From Musa acuminata AAA Group (lineage: Eukaryota; Streptophyta; Magnoliopsida; Zingiberales; Musaceae), in contig NC_088356.1 of NCBI RefSeq assembly GCF_036884655.1, positions 17,142,501 to 17,206,500 of the forward strand: a stretch of DNA of 64,000 bases, written 5' to 3'. Below, piece by piece: positions 46,936-59,700 of the stretch. The notes beneath the pieces were generated by a model. It saw only the letters and a program-made list of their open reading frames with translations. It was not told the DNA's origin and did no database searches. The position numbers and the translations under genes are program-made. Positions within the stretch are counted from its first letter, which is position 1, and the number at the start of each line of letters is the position of its first letter.

Positions 46936-47121
46936 ACTAAGGCAACATCAATGATAGATAGGCTCCCCTTAGGAACTATGTATGCTAAATATGTATCGAG
47001 TATATAGAGAAAGCATTCTGAATAGTATATGGGATAATACCTTTTACGCTTTAGGTTGTCCTTATGTGATCAACATGACAAATTGAAGTGGTCTTGACTA
47101 GTTGCAAGAGTTTTTTATCAT

Positions 47122-47507
47122 TGAGAATTGATTCATAGTAGTTATATAGGTAGTTACCATGATCTAGTAGTTATCTAGGTAGTTACCATGATCTAGTAGT
47201 TATCTAGGTAGTTACCATGATCTAGTAGTTACCTAGGTAGTTACTATGATCTAGAAGTTATAGGGTAGTTTCAATAACTACCTCAATCATGGGTGACATG
47301 GTGATATGGGTAATTACTACTAGGTCCTATAAATAGGACCGTAGTTCATGATGCAAGATAGAAGGTAGAATACACTTGAGAATATCTTATAAGTGTTCTA
47401 TGTCAATCCTTTTGTTTTAAATACTACATCAGTTTTCTTGAATCGAAAGGATTCTTTTTACTTGTATCATAGTATTCTATTTTTTTCTTTCTCCTCCATC
47501 CCCAACA
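47122..47507 (+). repeat. Copia 5' LTR
   Basis: It begins about TGAGAATTGATTC (the expected TGTTGAGAATTG tip is altered) and ends CCCCAACA. The TATA box is within 47326-47337 (CCTATAAATAGG). Confidence 0.88.
47138..47253 (+). repeat. 29-bp tandem repeat, four copies, in the 5' LTR
   Basis: The unit GTAGTTATCTAGGTAGTTAC plus CATGATCTA occurs at 47138, 47167, 47196 and 47225, with a partial fifth. The 3' LTR (59866-59930) has only two copies, one with a 4-bp TCTA insertion. It lies in U3 upstream of the TATA box. Confidence 0.95.
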
Positions 47508-47548
47508 TTTGTGGTATCAGATCCTAGTTTCAATCTGAACTGGGCACT

Positions 47549-48441
47549 ATGACTTTCAATGGCAATTCCATGTCTCAACCCCTTATTCTCATTTTCTTGG
47601 GCAAATACTATAAATTTTGGAGTATCAAGATGAAGACTATATTCAAGTCTCAAGATCTTTGGGACTTAATAAAAAATGGATATGCGGATCCAGATGACGA
47701 AATCAAGTTGAGAGAAAATAGAAAGAAGGACTCAAAGGCATTGTTCTTCATTCAACAAGCTGTACATGAGACAATCTTCTCGAGAATTACAATAGTGACA
47801 ACCTCAAAGCAAGCTTGGTTGATGCTTCAAAATGAATTTCAAGGCTCATCAAGGGTGATTACGATAAAACTTCAAACCCTCCATCGTTAGTTTGAAATTT
47901 TATTCATGAAAAGAAATAAATCGGTGCAAGATTTTCTTTCTCGAGTGATTGAAATTGTTAGTCAAATGAAATCTTATGCTGAACATCTTTTTGATCATAT
48001 AATTGTTGTAAAAGTTTTGAGAAGTTTAACTCTGAAATTTGATCATGTTGTTGCCGCAATTGAGGAGTCAAAAGATTTATCTACATTTTCATTTGATGAA
48101 CTAATGGGTTCCTTGCAAGCACATGAAGCAAGGTTGAACAAGTCACTTAAAAAAAACAAAGAGAAAACATTTCAGGTTAAGGGGGGCGGTCTTCTACTTC
48201 AAAAGAAGACAAAAAATCAGCAGGAAGAGGATATGGCAGAGGAGGATTTCGTGGTAGAGGAAATGGAAGAGGAAGAGGAAGAGGAAGAGGACACTTTGAT
48301 GGGCATGATAAACAAAGGCAATCAAATTATGATCAAAAAAATTACAAGAGTGGAATTCAATGTTACTATTGTAAAAAGTTTAGTCACATGAAGGCAGATT
48401 GCTGGAAAAGAGAAAAGCAAGCAAGCTATGTGGAGGAAAAT
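47549..48441 (+). pseudogene. Copia gag, 5' fragment
   Basis: The ATG at 47549 opens MTFNGNSMSQPLI, with the copia gag core (YYKFWSIKMKTIFKSQDLWD, then NKSVQDFLSRVIEIVSQMK, HEARLNKS). A stop at 47888-47890 and a frameshift in the GA-rich stretch near 48175-48300 break it. An intact CCHC knuckle CYYCKKFSHMKADC is at 48361-48402 in another frame. The Tekay-like LTR starts about 40 bases later, so the rest of the frame resumes at 56773. Confidence 0.9.
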
Positions 48442-48989
48442 TGTAACATCCCTCATTTATGAATTTTCGTATAAGTTTCTAGTTGTAATGTAAGTATCTA
48501 TTTTAAATTTGATAAAAGAGCCAAAGTATGAATCTGAGAACTTATTCATAAGATTTGGAGGATTTGTTAAAAAAAAAAAAATCTAAGGACCTATATGTAA
48601 ACCCTGAGGACCTAATCGTAAATATAATAATACAAGGACTAAACTGCAAGATGTACAAAATTACAACTCCTACCGTTTAAGCCTCTCTGCCTTCTTTCTT
48701 AAGGAACCAGAGAAGGCAGCTACGTGGATGAACATAGAAAGAAAGAAAGAAGAAGAGGGAAAAAAAGGGGGAAGAAGAAGAAGAAAAAATTTGGGGTTTT
48801 AAGGTTTCTTGCTCAAATCTTCTCATTTAGGGTCATAATTCTCAAAGGCAAGTATTTTAACCCCATCCTACAGAAGTATTAGTCTCTGTTCTTATATTGA
48901 TTCTGAAAGATTTCTTCTTAGAACCTGATATTTCTCTCTTTGGACATAAAACCATAGATCTGGAATTTTTTCGATAAACTGACCCCTAT

Positions 48990-49500
48990 ACACTATTTCA
49001 GCTATAATTTTTAACACCAAATATGGATTCAGGCAGGACCTTATTCATTTGAAATTAGACTCTTATATCTTTCTTTTGACACTGATTTTGAAGATTTTAG
49101 ACACTGAATACTTACCCAAACGTCTGTTTCAAATGAGCCTATAGATGTTGCAAAATAGGGATCAAAATTTCTGACCTTTTGATACTAAAATGCCTATAAG
49201 TCCCTGTTGGAAATTCTGATTTGTACAAAACTAACTTCATTAGAAACTAGACTTGTAGACCTTTCTTTTAACATATAGGTTGAAAAATTCGGAATTCAAA
49301 TGCCTATCATGTTATCTGTTGAATCCGACCCTATGAATTCTACAAAACAGTGATTTTGTTTTTGACCTTTGGTTACTAAATCAATGGTAACTCCTTGTTG
49401 GAAACCTTGATTCATACAAAATTTATTTCATCAGAAAATAGATTAATATATCTTTAGACAATAGCCTTATTGAGGGTATTGGAGTATAATTGAAAATCTG
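48990..49500. repeat. Diverged 191-bp tandem repeats inside the LTR
   Basis: The phrase GAAANTAGAC/T followed by CTTATATCTTTC-like words begins at 49051, 49243 and 49434, giving periods of 192 and 191 bp. Each unit also carries TCCCTGTTGGAAATTCTGAT-like text. The counterpart in the other LTR is about 54528-55040. Units are only moderately similar, so this array predates the insertion. Confidence 0.65.
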
Positions 49501-50332
49501 AAGTATTTATCCATTGTGCCTCTCGAATTCTGTCAGAAATCGAGCTTTGATCGATTTCACATCTTCTGTTTTCATTCGTTTGGAAATAGATTTCATTCAG
49601 GTCTCTTCACTCAATTAAGGCTTATATTAATGCTTGAATTCTGGTTTGCTCTTGTCTATAAATTATTTTCATTCTTGAATATATTGTATAACGTTTATGC
49701 TATATCACATTGTCTCGTATAGGCACATGTATATCCCATTGTTCCGCATTTGCTTTCGATATGTGCCTATTCTAGTTGCATTCATTTGGATATCGAATTC
49801 ATCTAACCTTCTTATTTGAATTGAGTTGTATGTGATTGCTTGGATTCCATGTGTGCTCTTGCTTTCATTTCCTTTCAAGTTTGAATACAATTGTGAAAGG
49901 TTATTGCTTACTTCGCATTGACTCGTAAAGGCACATGTATGTTTTGTTGTTCCGCGTGTGCTTCCGATATGTGCTATTCATTATTCATACTATCCTTTTG
50001 TACTCTGATGTTTGTGGGATATTATGAACCTTTGCCAGAAATGGTGAAGGGAGTTATGCATAGAGCCTGTGATGCTCTGCCGGCCCTTATGACTTCACCT
50101 AGATGTGGATGGATGGAGCTCCCAAACGTGGGAGACCTCCCAGACGTGGGAGACTTATGTTTGGTGGTCATTCAGAAATGGATATTATATTATGGTCCCA
50201 CTTCACCATCTATATGTTTGATATGGTATCCAGAGCTTTGGTTATGTGTTTCTATACATGCTCTGGATAAGAATGATATGAATGCAACGTCAAATTCAAC
50301 GTTTGAGCTTCTGTTTCGTATTCGTCTTTGAA

Positions 50333-50525
50333 ATGCTCCGAAATGGTCCATACGCCATTGATATGTTCTGAAATGTTTCATTTATCATTGATATGCTCCG
50401 AAACATTTTGTACGCCTTTGATATGCTCCAAAATGTTTCATTTGCTATTGTTATGCTTCGAAATGTTCCATATGTTGTTGATATGCTCCGGAACATTTCA
50501 TATACTATTGATATGCTTCAATTAC
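50333..50525. repeat. 30-bp minisatellite inside the 5' LTR
   Basis: About six imperfect copies of TTGATATGCTCCGAAATGTT plus about ten bases (CATTTGTCAT-like). Because the unit is a multiple of three, frames on both strands stay open and give ten-residue periodic peptides; I read these as repeat artefacts, not proteins. Confidence 0.88.
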
Positions 50526-51226
50526 TCTATGCTTCATCTGTTATGAACCAAATATGTTTGATTGAGATGACATTTGTGATTCTACCCTAATGAGATTACG
50601 TCTATGAATTATTATATTCTGCCTTGCATTTTGAAACCTTATTTGTTTGGAAATTGCCCTCTTTTACCATTGATATGTTAGTCACTTACTGAGCTTTATA
50701 TGCTCACCCCGTTGTTGTATAAATTTTTCAAGATAGCTTGTCGCTCGCTTAAATGTTAAGATTGGGCTGAGGCAGTGGAAAGCTAAAAGATTTTGGGCAG
50801 ATCTTTATTAGTATATATGTTTTTGTTGTATAAGCACTCTGCACCTATTGACGATGAATCTAAACTTGTGGATTTTATATAAGTTTAAAGGACCTCTCAT
50901 GTTTAGGATTATGGAATGTTAAGTTTAATTCATGTAATGACATGAACTTATGGTAAATGTTGGTTTTGTGACTGTATAGACTCCCACACTTGTGAATTTA
51001 TGTTGTGGTTATTATTTTAGTGAGTTGGGTTCAGATTTTATGAATCATCGAGCGATGTGTTGTATGTTTATGAACTGCACAGGGTTTATAAATTTGTAGA
51101 TTATAAATGTGAAATTTTGATCTGAATGTTTTCTTAGTGACCTCAAATGTGTGATTGGATCCTAGATGGATTTGTGTTGAAAATTTTTTAATATTATCAG
51201 TATATTTTTGAGGGGCGTGACAGAGG

Positions 51227-51238
51227 TGGTATCATAGC
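51227..51238 (+). other. Tekay-like primer-binding site
   Basis: TGGTATCATAGC lies four bases after the LTR end, with one mismatch to the initiator tRNA-Met complement. Confidence 0.82.
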
Positions 51239-51329
51239 GTAGTTTGAGGATCACTGAAATATTTGATATGTTGACGTGCAAAATATATTGAGGTCTAATG
51301 AACTATAGTGATGGGTGAAAATTTTCTTT

Positions 51330-53315
51330 GATGCATTTTAGGAATATAGGATGACGAGGACATTTAGTCCTCTTACTTCATCTGCTTTTGATTAATTAAG
51401 TGCGATGAAAGGGTTGATCGAGGATACTAAATCAGAGTAGTGAAATGAAAGCATAGTGAACCTAATTTCATTGGTGGTAGAAAAACGGATGATGCAAACA
51501 TAGAAGATATTTGATGTACAAAATTGTTCCGATGATTAAATGATTTCTTTTGCCACCTTATATTAGAAGTAAAGACTTATTATTAATGGGAACAATGAAA
51601 AGAATTTCTGGAGATCAAGGATAAGAATAGCTAGGATAAGTTTACAAATAAAAATATGATTGAAAATGAATTAGAAAGTAATAACAAGAGAGTCAAGACA
51701 TTTGGATTTAAAATGGGAAATCACTACAAAAGACTCAATCATGTGTGAATTACAAGTTAAATTATGAAATAAATTTATGTTTTCGGGTGACTATAGTCTA
51801 TTTTGTTTGTAGAAAGTTGGATCAGAAAATAAAATACTCCCCTTTGAATAAGAAGAAAGAGTCACTGCCTCCTAAATCATCAGCCCATATCAGAGTGTAT
51901 GCTATCACTGAATATGATTCTAAAACTTCTGAATTAGTGGTCGAAAGTATTATTCATGTTTATGAAAGAATGCAAATATTTGTTTGACCATGGGTCCCAT
52001 CTACAATTTGATTCGTAACATTTTGCTTATTACTTGGGTATTCAACATAGACTACCGCATTATGTGATATATGTAAATACGATCATTGGAGATTCTTTGA
52101 TAACGAACTTGAATCTGATCCTCTTGTCCAATTTTATTGGAGAACTTAAACTTTTTGCTGATTTAGTTCTCCTAGAGATTTGAAGTTTTGATATTATACT
52201 TGGTATGGATTGGCTATCTTCCTATCATACCAGTATGGATTGGTATATAACAAATGATCACTTTTTGCATATTAGATCAGCCCATCCTTTATTTTGAAAG
52301 TATTGAACATGATTTATCTCCTTGCCTAATGTATCCCAGGATGATTTTCCTGAATGACCTCCAAAACGTGACTTTGCTTTTGATTTGGTCTTTGGGACAA
52401 TCCCAATATCTAAGCTTCTCTACAAAATGACATCATTTGAGTAAGTGAAATTAGAAAGGCAACTACAATGACTATTAAATAAGGATTTTATTTGGCTTAA
52501 TATTTCATCATGGGGTGCTCCGGTGTTAGTTAAAAAGATGGATGGAACATTGAGGCTTTGTATTGATTATATACAGTTGAATCAGGTGACCATCAAAAAC
52601 AAGTATCCCATACCCAGAATTGATGATTTGTTTGGTCAACTGTAGGGTGCACAAGTATTCTCTAAGATTGACCTGAGATCATGTTACTATCAGTTGAAGA
52701 TCAAGGAGGAGGATATTCCAAAGACAACTTTTAGAACTCGATATGGTCACTATGAATTCTTGGTGATGCCTTTTGGTTTGACTAATGCCCCTGTAGCTTT
52801 TATGGAACTAATGAATAGGATATTTTAACCGCTCTTGGATGACTGTGTAATTGTATTCATTGATGATATATTGGTGTATTCAAGGAGTAATCAGGAGCAT
52901 GGGGAACACTTGAGAAATGTATTGTCCATACTAAGAGAAAAGAAGTTGTATGCAAAGTTCAGCAAATGTGAATTTTGGTTGAATGAAGTTGCTTTCTTAG
53001 GCCATGTGATTTCAGGGAAGGGTATATCTGTTGATCCAAAGAAAGTGGAAGCTGTAGTTGAATGGGATGTACCAACAAATTTAACAGAAGTTAGAAGCTT
53101 CTTAGGCATGGGAGGTTATTACAAGAGATTTATTGAGGGATTTTCTCGAATCGCTCAACCTCTCACCAACCTCACTAAAAAGAATGTGAAATTTGTATGG
53201 GGTGATGATTGTGAGCAAAGTTTTCAAGAGTTAAAAAGAAGATTGACTAGTGCCCCTATTCTCACTATTCCAAGTGGTAGTGAGGGATTTGTAGTTTATA
53301 CTGATGCTTCAAGAA
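51330..53315 (+). pseudogene. Tekay-like gag/protease/reverse transcriptase remnant
   Basis: Gag is barely legible from about 51350. The protease tail reads FDIILGMDWLSSYH near 52184-52225. RT runs 52440-53315 with [49 protein letters not shown] and the catalytic FIDDILVYS at 52855-52885. RNase H begins (VVYTDAS) and stops. TAG at 52643 replaces an expected CAG, and TAA at about 52826 adds a second break. Gly and His of the usual RSGYHQ are Cys and Tyr. Confidence 0.87.
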
Positions 53316-53316
53316 A

Positions 53317-53533
53317 GGTTAAAAACTACTCAGAGTCGTCAAAAGAGTTATGCTGACAATAGAAGATGAGATAATGAGTTCGAAGTTGGAGATTTTGTGT
53401 TCTTAAAGGTTATAAGGAAATTCAAGTTATAAGGAAAAGGTTAAAAACTACTCAGAGTCGCCAAAAGAGTTATGCTGACAATAGAAGACGAGATAATGAG
53501 TTCGAAGTTGGAGATTTTGTGTTCTTAAAGGTT
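53317..53533 (+). repeat. 122-bp offset tandem duplication at the pol deletion junction
   Basis: GGTTAAAAACTACTCAGAGTCG begins at 53317 and 53439, and about 95 bp are shared. It marks the point where RNase H is joined to the integrase C-terminus, as expected from repair-type rearrangement. Confidence 0.88.
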
Positions 53534-53940
53534 TCCCCTTCCAAAGGCATTATAAGATTTGGGAAGAAAGGAAAGTTAAGCCCAAGATTTGTTGGACCTT
53601 TTGAGGTTCTTGAGAGGGTTGGTTCTATCGCTTACAGGGTTGCCTTGCCACCATCGTTGTGCCATATCCATAATATATTCCATGTTTCGATGATTAGAAA
53701 GTATATATCTAATCCTTCTCATATCATTAAGTATGAGCTAATGGAGATCGATAAAGATTTATCTTATGTGGAAGAGCTCATTCAGATTGTTAATAAGAAA
53801 GAAAAGATCCTAAGGAATCGGGTCATCCCTCTGGTTCAAATAATTTGGAGACATCATTCTTGAGAGGAAACAACCTGGGAGCTAGAGGAGGAAATAAAAA
53901 AATTTATCCCCATCTTTTCATCAATAGAGGTATGATAAAT
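53439..53940 (+). pseudogene. Tekay-like integrase C-terminus and chromodomain
   Basis: The frame reads [20 protein letters not shown], then SPRFVGPFEVLERVGSIAYR and the HNIFHVSMIRKY segment of the Ty3-gypsy integrase tail. A chromodomain-like end follows (VNKKEKILRNRVIPLVQIIW, then EETTWELEEEI after a stop at 53861-53863). The integrase zinc finger and catalytic core are absent. Confidence 0.85.
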
Positions 53941-53960
53941 TTAGAGGACTAAATTTTTCT

Positions 53961-53976
53961 TTTAAGGGGGGGAGAG
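53961..53976 (+). other. Tekay-like polypurine tract
   Basis: TTTAAGGGGGGGAGAG-type run directly before the 3' LTR; this is the plus-strand primer site. Confidence 0.9.
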
Positions 53977-56772
53977 TGTAACATCCCTCATTTCTGAATT
54001 TTCGTATAAGTTTCTAGTTGTAATGTAAGTATCTATTTTAAATTTGATAAAAGAACCAAAGTATGAATCTGAGAACTTATTCATAAGATTTAGAGGATTT
54101 GTTCAAAAAAAAAAATCTGAGGACCTATATGTAAACCCTGAGGACCTAATCGTAAATATAATAATACAAGGACTAAACTATAAAATACATAAAATTACAA
54201 ATCCCACCGTTTAAGCCTCTCTGCCTTCGTTCTTAAGGAACCAAAGAAGGCAGCTGCGTCGATGAACAGAGAAAGAAAGAAAGAAGAAGAGGAAAAAAAA
54301 GGGGGAAGAAGAAGAAAAAAAAATTTGGGGCTTTAAGGTTTCTTGCTCAAATCTTCTCATTTAGGGTCATAATTCTCAAAGGCAAGTATTCTAACCCCAT
54401 CCTACAGAAGTATTAGTTTCTGTTCTTATATTAATTCTGAAAGATTTCTGCTTAGAACCTGATATTTCTCTCTTTGGACATAAAACCATGGATCTAGAAT
54501 TTTTTCGGTAAACTGACCCCTATACATTGTTTCAGCGATAATTTTTAGCACCAAATGTGGATTCAGGCAGGACCTAGTTCATTTGAAATTAAACTCCTAT
54601 ATCTTTCTTTTGACACTAATTTTGAAGATTTTGGACACCAAATACTTACCCAAACATCTATTTCAAATGAGCCTATAGATGCTACAAAATAGGGATCAAA
54701 ATTTCTGATATTTTGATACTAAAATGCCTATAAGTCCCTGTTGGAAATTCTGATTTACACAAAGCTAACTTCATTCGAAACTAAACTTGTAGACCTTTCT
54801 TTTGACATATAGGTTGAAAAATTTGGAATTCAAATGCCTATCCTGTTATCTGTTGAATCCGACCCTATGAATTCTGTAAAATAGTGATTTTATTTTTGAC
54901 CTTTGGTTACTAAATCAATGGTAACTCCTTGTTGGAAACCTTGATTCATACAAAATTTATTTCATCAGAAAATAGATTGAAATATCTTTCGACAATAGCC
55001 TTCTTGAGGGTATTGGAGCATAATTGACAATCTGAAGTATTTATCCAATGTGCCTCTCGAATTCTGTCAGAAATCGAGCTTTGATCGATTTCGCATCTTC
55101 TAATTTCATTCGTTTGGAAATAGATTTCATTCAGTTCCCTTCACTCCATTGAGGCTTATATTAATGCTTGTATTCTGGTTTGCTCTTGTTTATAAATTAT
55201 TTTCATTCTTGAATATATTGTGTAACGTTTATGCTATATCACATTGTCTCGTATAGGCACATGTATATCCCATTGTTCCGCATTTGCTTTCGATATGTGC
55301 CTATTCTAGTTTCATTTCTTTGGATATCAAATTCATCTAACCTTCTTATTTGAATTGAGTTGTATGTGATTGCTTAGATTCCATGTGTGCTCTTGCTTTC
55401 ATTTCCTTTCAAGTTTGAATACAATTGTGAAAGATTATTGCTTACTTCGTATTGACTCGTAAAGGCACATGTACGTTTTGTTGTTCCGCGTGTGCTTCCG
55501 ATATGTGCTATTCATTGTTCGTACTATCCTTTTATACTCTGGTATTTGTCGGATATTGTGAACCTTTGCCAGAAATGGTGAAGGGAGTTATGCATAGAGC
55601 TTGTGATGCTCGGCTAGCCCTTATGACTTCACTCAGACGTGGGTGGATAGAGCTCCCAGACGTGGGAAACCTCCTAGACGTGGGAGAGTTATGTTTGGTG
55701 GTCATTCAGAAATGGATGTACCATATTATATTATGGTCCCACTTCACCATCTATATGTTTGATATGGTATCCAGAGCTTTGGTTATGTGTTTCTATACAT
55801 GCTCTGGATAAGAATGATATGAATGCAACATCAAATTCGATGTTTGAGCTTCTGTTTCGTATTCATCTTTGAAATGCTCCGAAATGGTCCATACGCCATT
55901 GATATATTCCGAAATATTTCATTTATCATTGATATGCTCCGAAACATTTTGTATGTCTTTGATATGCTCCAAAATATTTCATTTGCTATTGTTATGCTTC
56001 GAAATTTTCCATATGTTGTTGATATGCTCCGGAACATTTCATATGCTATTGATATGCTCCAATTACTCTATGCTCCATCTGTTATGAACCAAATATGTTT
56101 GATTGAGATAACATTTGTGATTCTGCCCTAATGAGATTACGTCTATGAATTATTATATTCTGCCTTGTATTTTGAAACCTTATTTGTTTGGAAATTGCCC
56201 TCTTTTACCATGGATATGTTAGTCACTTGCTGAGCTTTATATGCTCACCCCATTGTTGTATAAATTTTTCAGGATAACTTATCGCTCGCTTAAATGTTAA
56301 GATTGGGCTGAGGCAATGGAAAGCTAAAAGATTTTGGGTAGATCTTTCTTAGTATATATGTTTTTGTTGTATAAGCACACTCTGCACCTAATGAAATATT
56401 GACGAAGAATTTAAACTTATGGATTTTGTATAAGTTTAAATGACCTCTCATGTTTAGGATTATGAAATGTTAAGTTTAATTCGTGTAATGATATGAACTT
56501 ATGGCAAATGTTGGTTTTGTGACTGTATAGACTCCCACACTTATGAATTTATATTGTGGTTATTATTTTGGTGAGTTGGGTTCAGATTTTATGAATCATC
56601 GAGTGATGGTTGTATGTTTATGAACTGCACAAGGTTTATAAATTTGTAGATTATAGAGGTGAAATTTTGATCTGAATGTTTTCTTAGTGACCTCAAATGT
56701 GTGATTGGATCCTGGATGGATTTGTGTTGAAAATTTTTTAATATTATCGGTATATTTTTGAGGGGCATGACA
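53977..56772 (+). repeat. Tekay-like 3' LTR (2796 bp)
   Basis: It aligns with 48442-51222 throughout, with scattered substitutions and a few small indels (for example extra bases near 55716 and 56390). It carries the same 191-bp repeats. Confidence 0.95.
55871..56062. repeat. 30-bp minisatellite inside the 3' LTR
   Basis: Counterpart of 50333-50525 with the same number and order of units, so the array existed before insertion and has not changed copy number since. Confidence 0.88.
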
Positions 56773-59700
56773 GAATGAAGAAAATAGTAAGTTGTTTATG
56801 ACTCATTCACAAGTTCATGATATCTCAAATGATATTTGGTTTCTGGATAGTGGATGTTCTAATCATAGGTTAGGCATAAAATTAATATTTAGAAATATTG
56901 ATGAAACTCATAAGTTGAAAGTTAGACTTGAAGATAACAAGCAAATCCAAGTAGAAGGGAAAGGGAAAGGAACAATTGAGGTGAAGATAAATCAAGGGAA
57001 GGTAAAATACTTTGATAATGTTTTCTTTGCTCCTACTTTATCACATAACTTGTTGAGTGTTGGACAATTGATAGATGATGGATATTCAGTAATATTTTAT
57101 GATGGTTCATGCACTATTAAAGATAAAAAATCTGGTTTGATTACAGTAAATGTTTGCATGACGCAAAACAAGATGTTTCCACTTGATGTTTCAAATATTA
57201 AAAGGCATACGCTTATCGCAACTCAAAAAAATGAGTCTAATTTATAGTATTTAAGATATGGACACCTTAACATTAAGGGTTTAAGGTTGTTAAGTCAAAA
57301 AGGAATAGTTTTTAGATTGCCCAAGATTAATACACTTGATGTATATGAAGGATACATTTATGACAAACAAAGTAAAAAACCATTTCCTATTAGAAAATCA
57401 TGGAAGCATCTAATTGTCTTGAATTAATTCATGCTGACTTATGTGGATATATGAATATAAAATTATTTGGTATAAGTCAATATTTTCTATTGTTTACTGA
57501 TAATTATAGCCGCATAAGTTGGGTATATTTTCAAAAACTAAAATCTGAAACATTTGATAATTTTTAAAAGTTCAAGGCACTTCTAGAAAGGCAAAGTGGT
57601 AGACACATAAAGACACTTCGGACAGATAGAGGTGGTTAATTTTTATCTAATGAATTTAATTCTTTTTGTGAAGAAAATAATATTCATAGAGAATTGACGG
57701 CACTATATATACCGGAGCAAAATGATGTAGCTGAACGTAAGAATCAAACTGTCATTGAAATGGCAAGAAGTTTGCTTAAAAGAAAACATCTTCCAAATCA
57801 GTTTTGGGTAGAAGCAGTTGCAACAGCAGTTTATTTGTTGAATATTTCACCAACAAAAGTTGTTATGAATCAAGCTCCTTTTAAGGCTTGGTATGGTATA
57901 AAACCAAGTGTAAGCCATCTAAGAATTTTTGGCTGTATTGCTTATGCTTTGGTGAATTTACAAAATCATCACAAACTTGATGAAAAATCTGAAAAATATA
58001 TTTTAATTGGTTATTCCTTACGATCAAAAGCATATTGATTATATAATCCTGTTAGTAGCAAAATTATTATTAACAGAAATATTATGTTTGATGAAAGGGC
58101 AAGTTGGAATTGGGAGACCAATAAAGGTGGAACACAAATTCAGATTCCAGTAGAATTAGACACTCCGCAGAATCAAATGATAGATCTTGCTCCAACAAGT
58201 TCATCGCCAACCTCACCCAATACCAGTTCAAATTCTGATTCCTCAGATGAAACCCCTCCAAGAAATTTTATATCACTAACAGAAATTTATGACTCAACAT
58301 TTGCTTTGTTTATTTCAGATCCAACAACTTTTGAGGAAGCAGTTGAAAAAGAGGAATAGAGAAAAACAATGAAGGAGAAAATCAAGTCAATTGAGAAGAA
58401 AGAAACTTGGGAGCTAATGGATCTACCGAAAGAAAAGAAAGCTATTGGATTAAAATGGGTGTTCAAAACAAAGTTTAATGCGGATGGAAGTATCCAAAAG
58501 TAGAAGGCTCAGCTTATAGCAAAAGGATATTCACAACAACAAGGTATTGATTTTGATGATACTTTTTCTCCAATTGCTAGATTTGAAACCGTGAGAACTT
58601 TCTTGGCTTTAGCTGCTCACTTGAGTTAGTCTATTTATCAATTTGATGTGAAATCTATGTTTTTAAATGAAGATTTACACGAAGAGGTTTTTGTTACTCA
58701 ACGTGAAGGTTTTTTGGTTAAAGGACATGAAGAAAAGGTGTATAAGCTAAGAAAAGCTCTTTATGGGCTTAAACAAGCTTCAAGGGCATGGTATAGCAAA
58801 ATTAATTATTATTTTCATCAAAATGGATTTAAGAGGAGCAATAATGAATATACTCTTTATCTAAAGAAGGAAGGTGGACATAATATTCTAATGGTTTACC
58901 TCTATGTTGATGATATTATATATATGGGTTCATCCAACTCTTTTGTGACAGAATTTAAAAAAAACATGATGAATAAGTTTGAAATGTCAGATCCAGGTCT
59001 ACTGCACTATTTTCTTGGGTTGGAAGTGAAGCAAGGATCAGATGGAATTTTTATTTCACAAAGAAAGTATGCAATGGATCTACTCAAAAAATCTAATATT
59101 ATTAATTACAAAGGTACAACAATACCCATGAATATAAATGAGAAACTGAAACTTGAAGATGGTACATGTTTGACAAATGTAAGATACTACAAAAGTTTGG
59201 GTGGAGGTTTGATTTATCTAACTCATACTCGACCAGATATTACCTTCTCTATTGGTGTAGTATCTAGGTTTATGCATAGCCTAAGCAAACATCATCTCGG
59301 AGCTGTTAAAAGAATTCTGCATTATATTGCTGGAACTACAGATTATGGTATTTTGTATTCTCATAATTTTAAATGTAAATTATTTGGTTTCATTGATAGT
59401 GATTGGGCAAGAGCTTTAGATGATAGAAAGAGTACTTCAGGCAATATTTTTAGCCTCGGATCAAGAGCATATCTTAGAGTTCAAAAAAATAAATAACAAC
59501 TACGTTATCGACATCGGAAGCAGAATATGTAGCCACAACATCAGTAGCAATATGGCTTAAAAGACTTCTTGAAGATTTTCATCAAAAACAAAAAGAAGAA
59601 ATAGAAATATTTTATGACAACAAAGCCACAATTACAATGATGAAGAATCCAACATTTCATGGAAGAACGAAGCATATAGAGATACGCCATCATTTCATCC

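Larger units (their letters stand above)
48442..51222 (+). repeat. Tekay-like 5' LTR (2781 bp)
   Basis: It begins TGTAACATCCCTCATTTATG and ends GAGGGGCGTGACA. It contains a GAA/AGA-rich stretch (48735-48787), a threefold diverged 191-bp repeat (48990-49500) and a 30-bp minisatellite (50333-50525). Confidence 0.95.
48442..56772 (+). mobile_element. Tekay-like Ty3-gypsy chromovirus, 8.3 kb, internally deleted
   Basis: LTRs are 48442-51222 and 53977-56772 (2781 and 2796 bp), both TGTAACATCCC...TGACA. A PBS-like TGGTATCATAGC is at 51227 and a strong PPT AAGGGGGGAGAG ends at 53976. Only 2754 bp lie between the LTRs, holding gag/protease/RT remnants and an integrase C-terminus with chromodomain; most of RNase H and integrase are gone. 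Flanks are AAAAT and GAATG, an imperfect target duplication, yet the copia frame rejoins across the site (VEEN then EENSKLF). Long LTRs plus RT style suit the Tekay/Del clade. Confidence 0.92.

Noticed and set aside
47138..47253. Regularly spaced 29-bp repeats considered as a CRISPR-like array
   Set aside because: The repeats are directly adjacent with no unique spacers and sit in a plant LTR.
48735..48787. Purine-rich GAA/AGA stretch as a possible polypurine tract (also 54270-54330)
   Set aside because: It lies inside the LTR, not next to one. The real tract is at 53961-53976.
50296..50546. Overlapping sense and antisense frames with ten-residue repeats (also 55823-56131)
   Set aside because: They are products of the 30-bp minisatellite in the LTR; a unit divisible by three keeps all such frames open.
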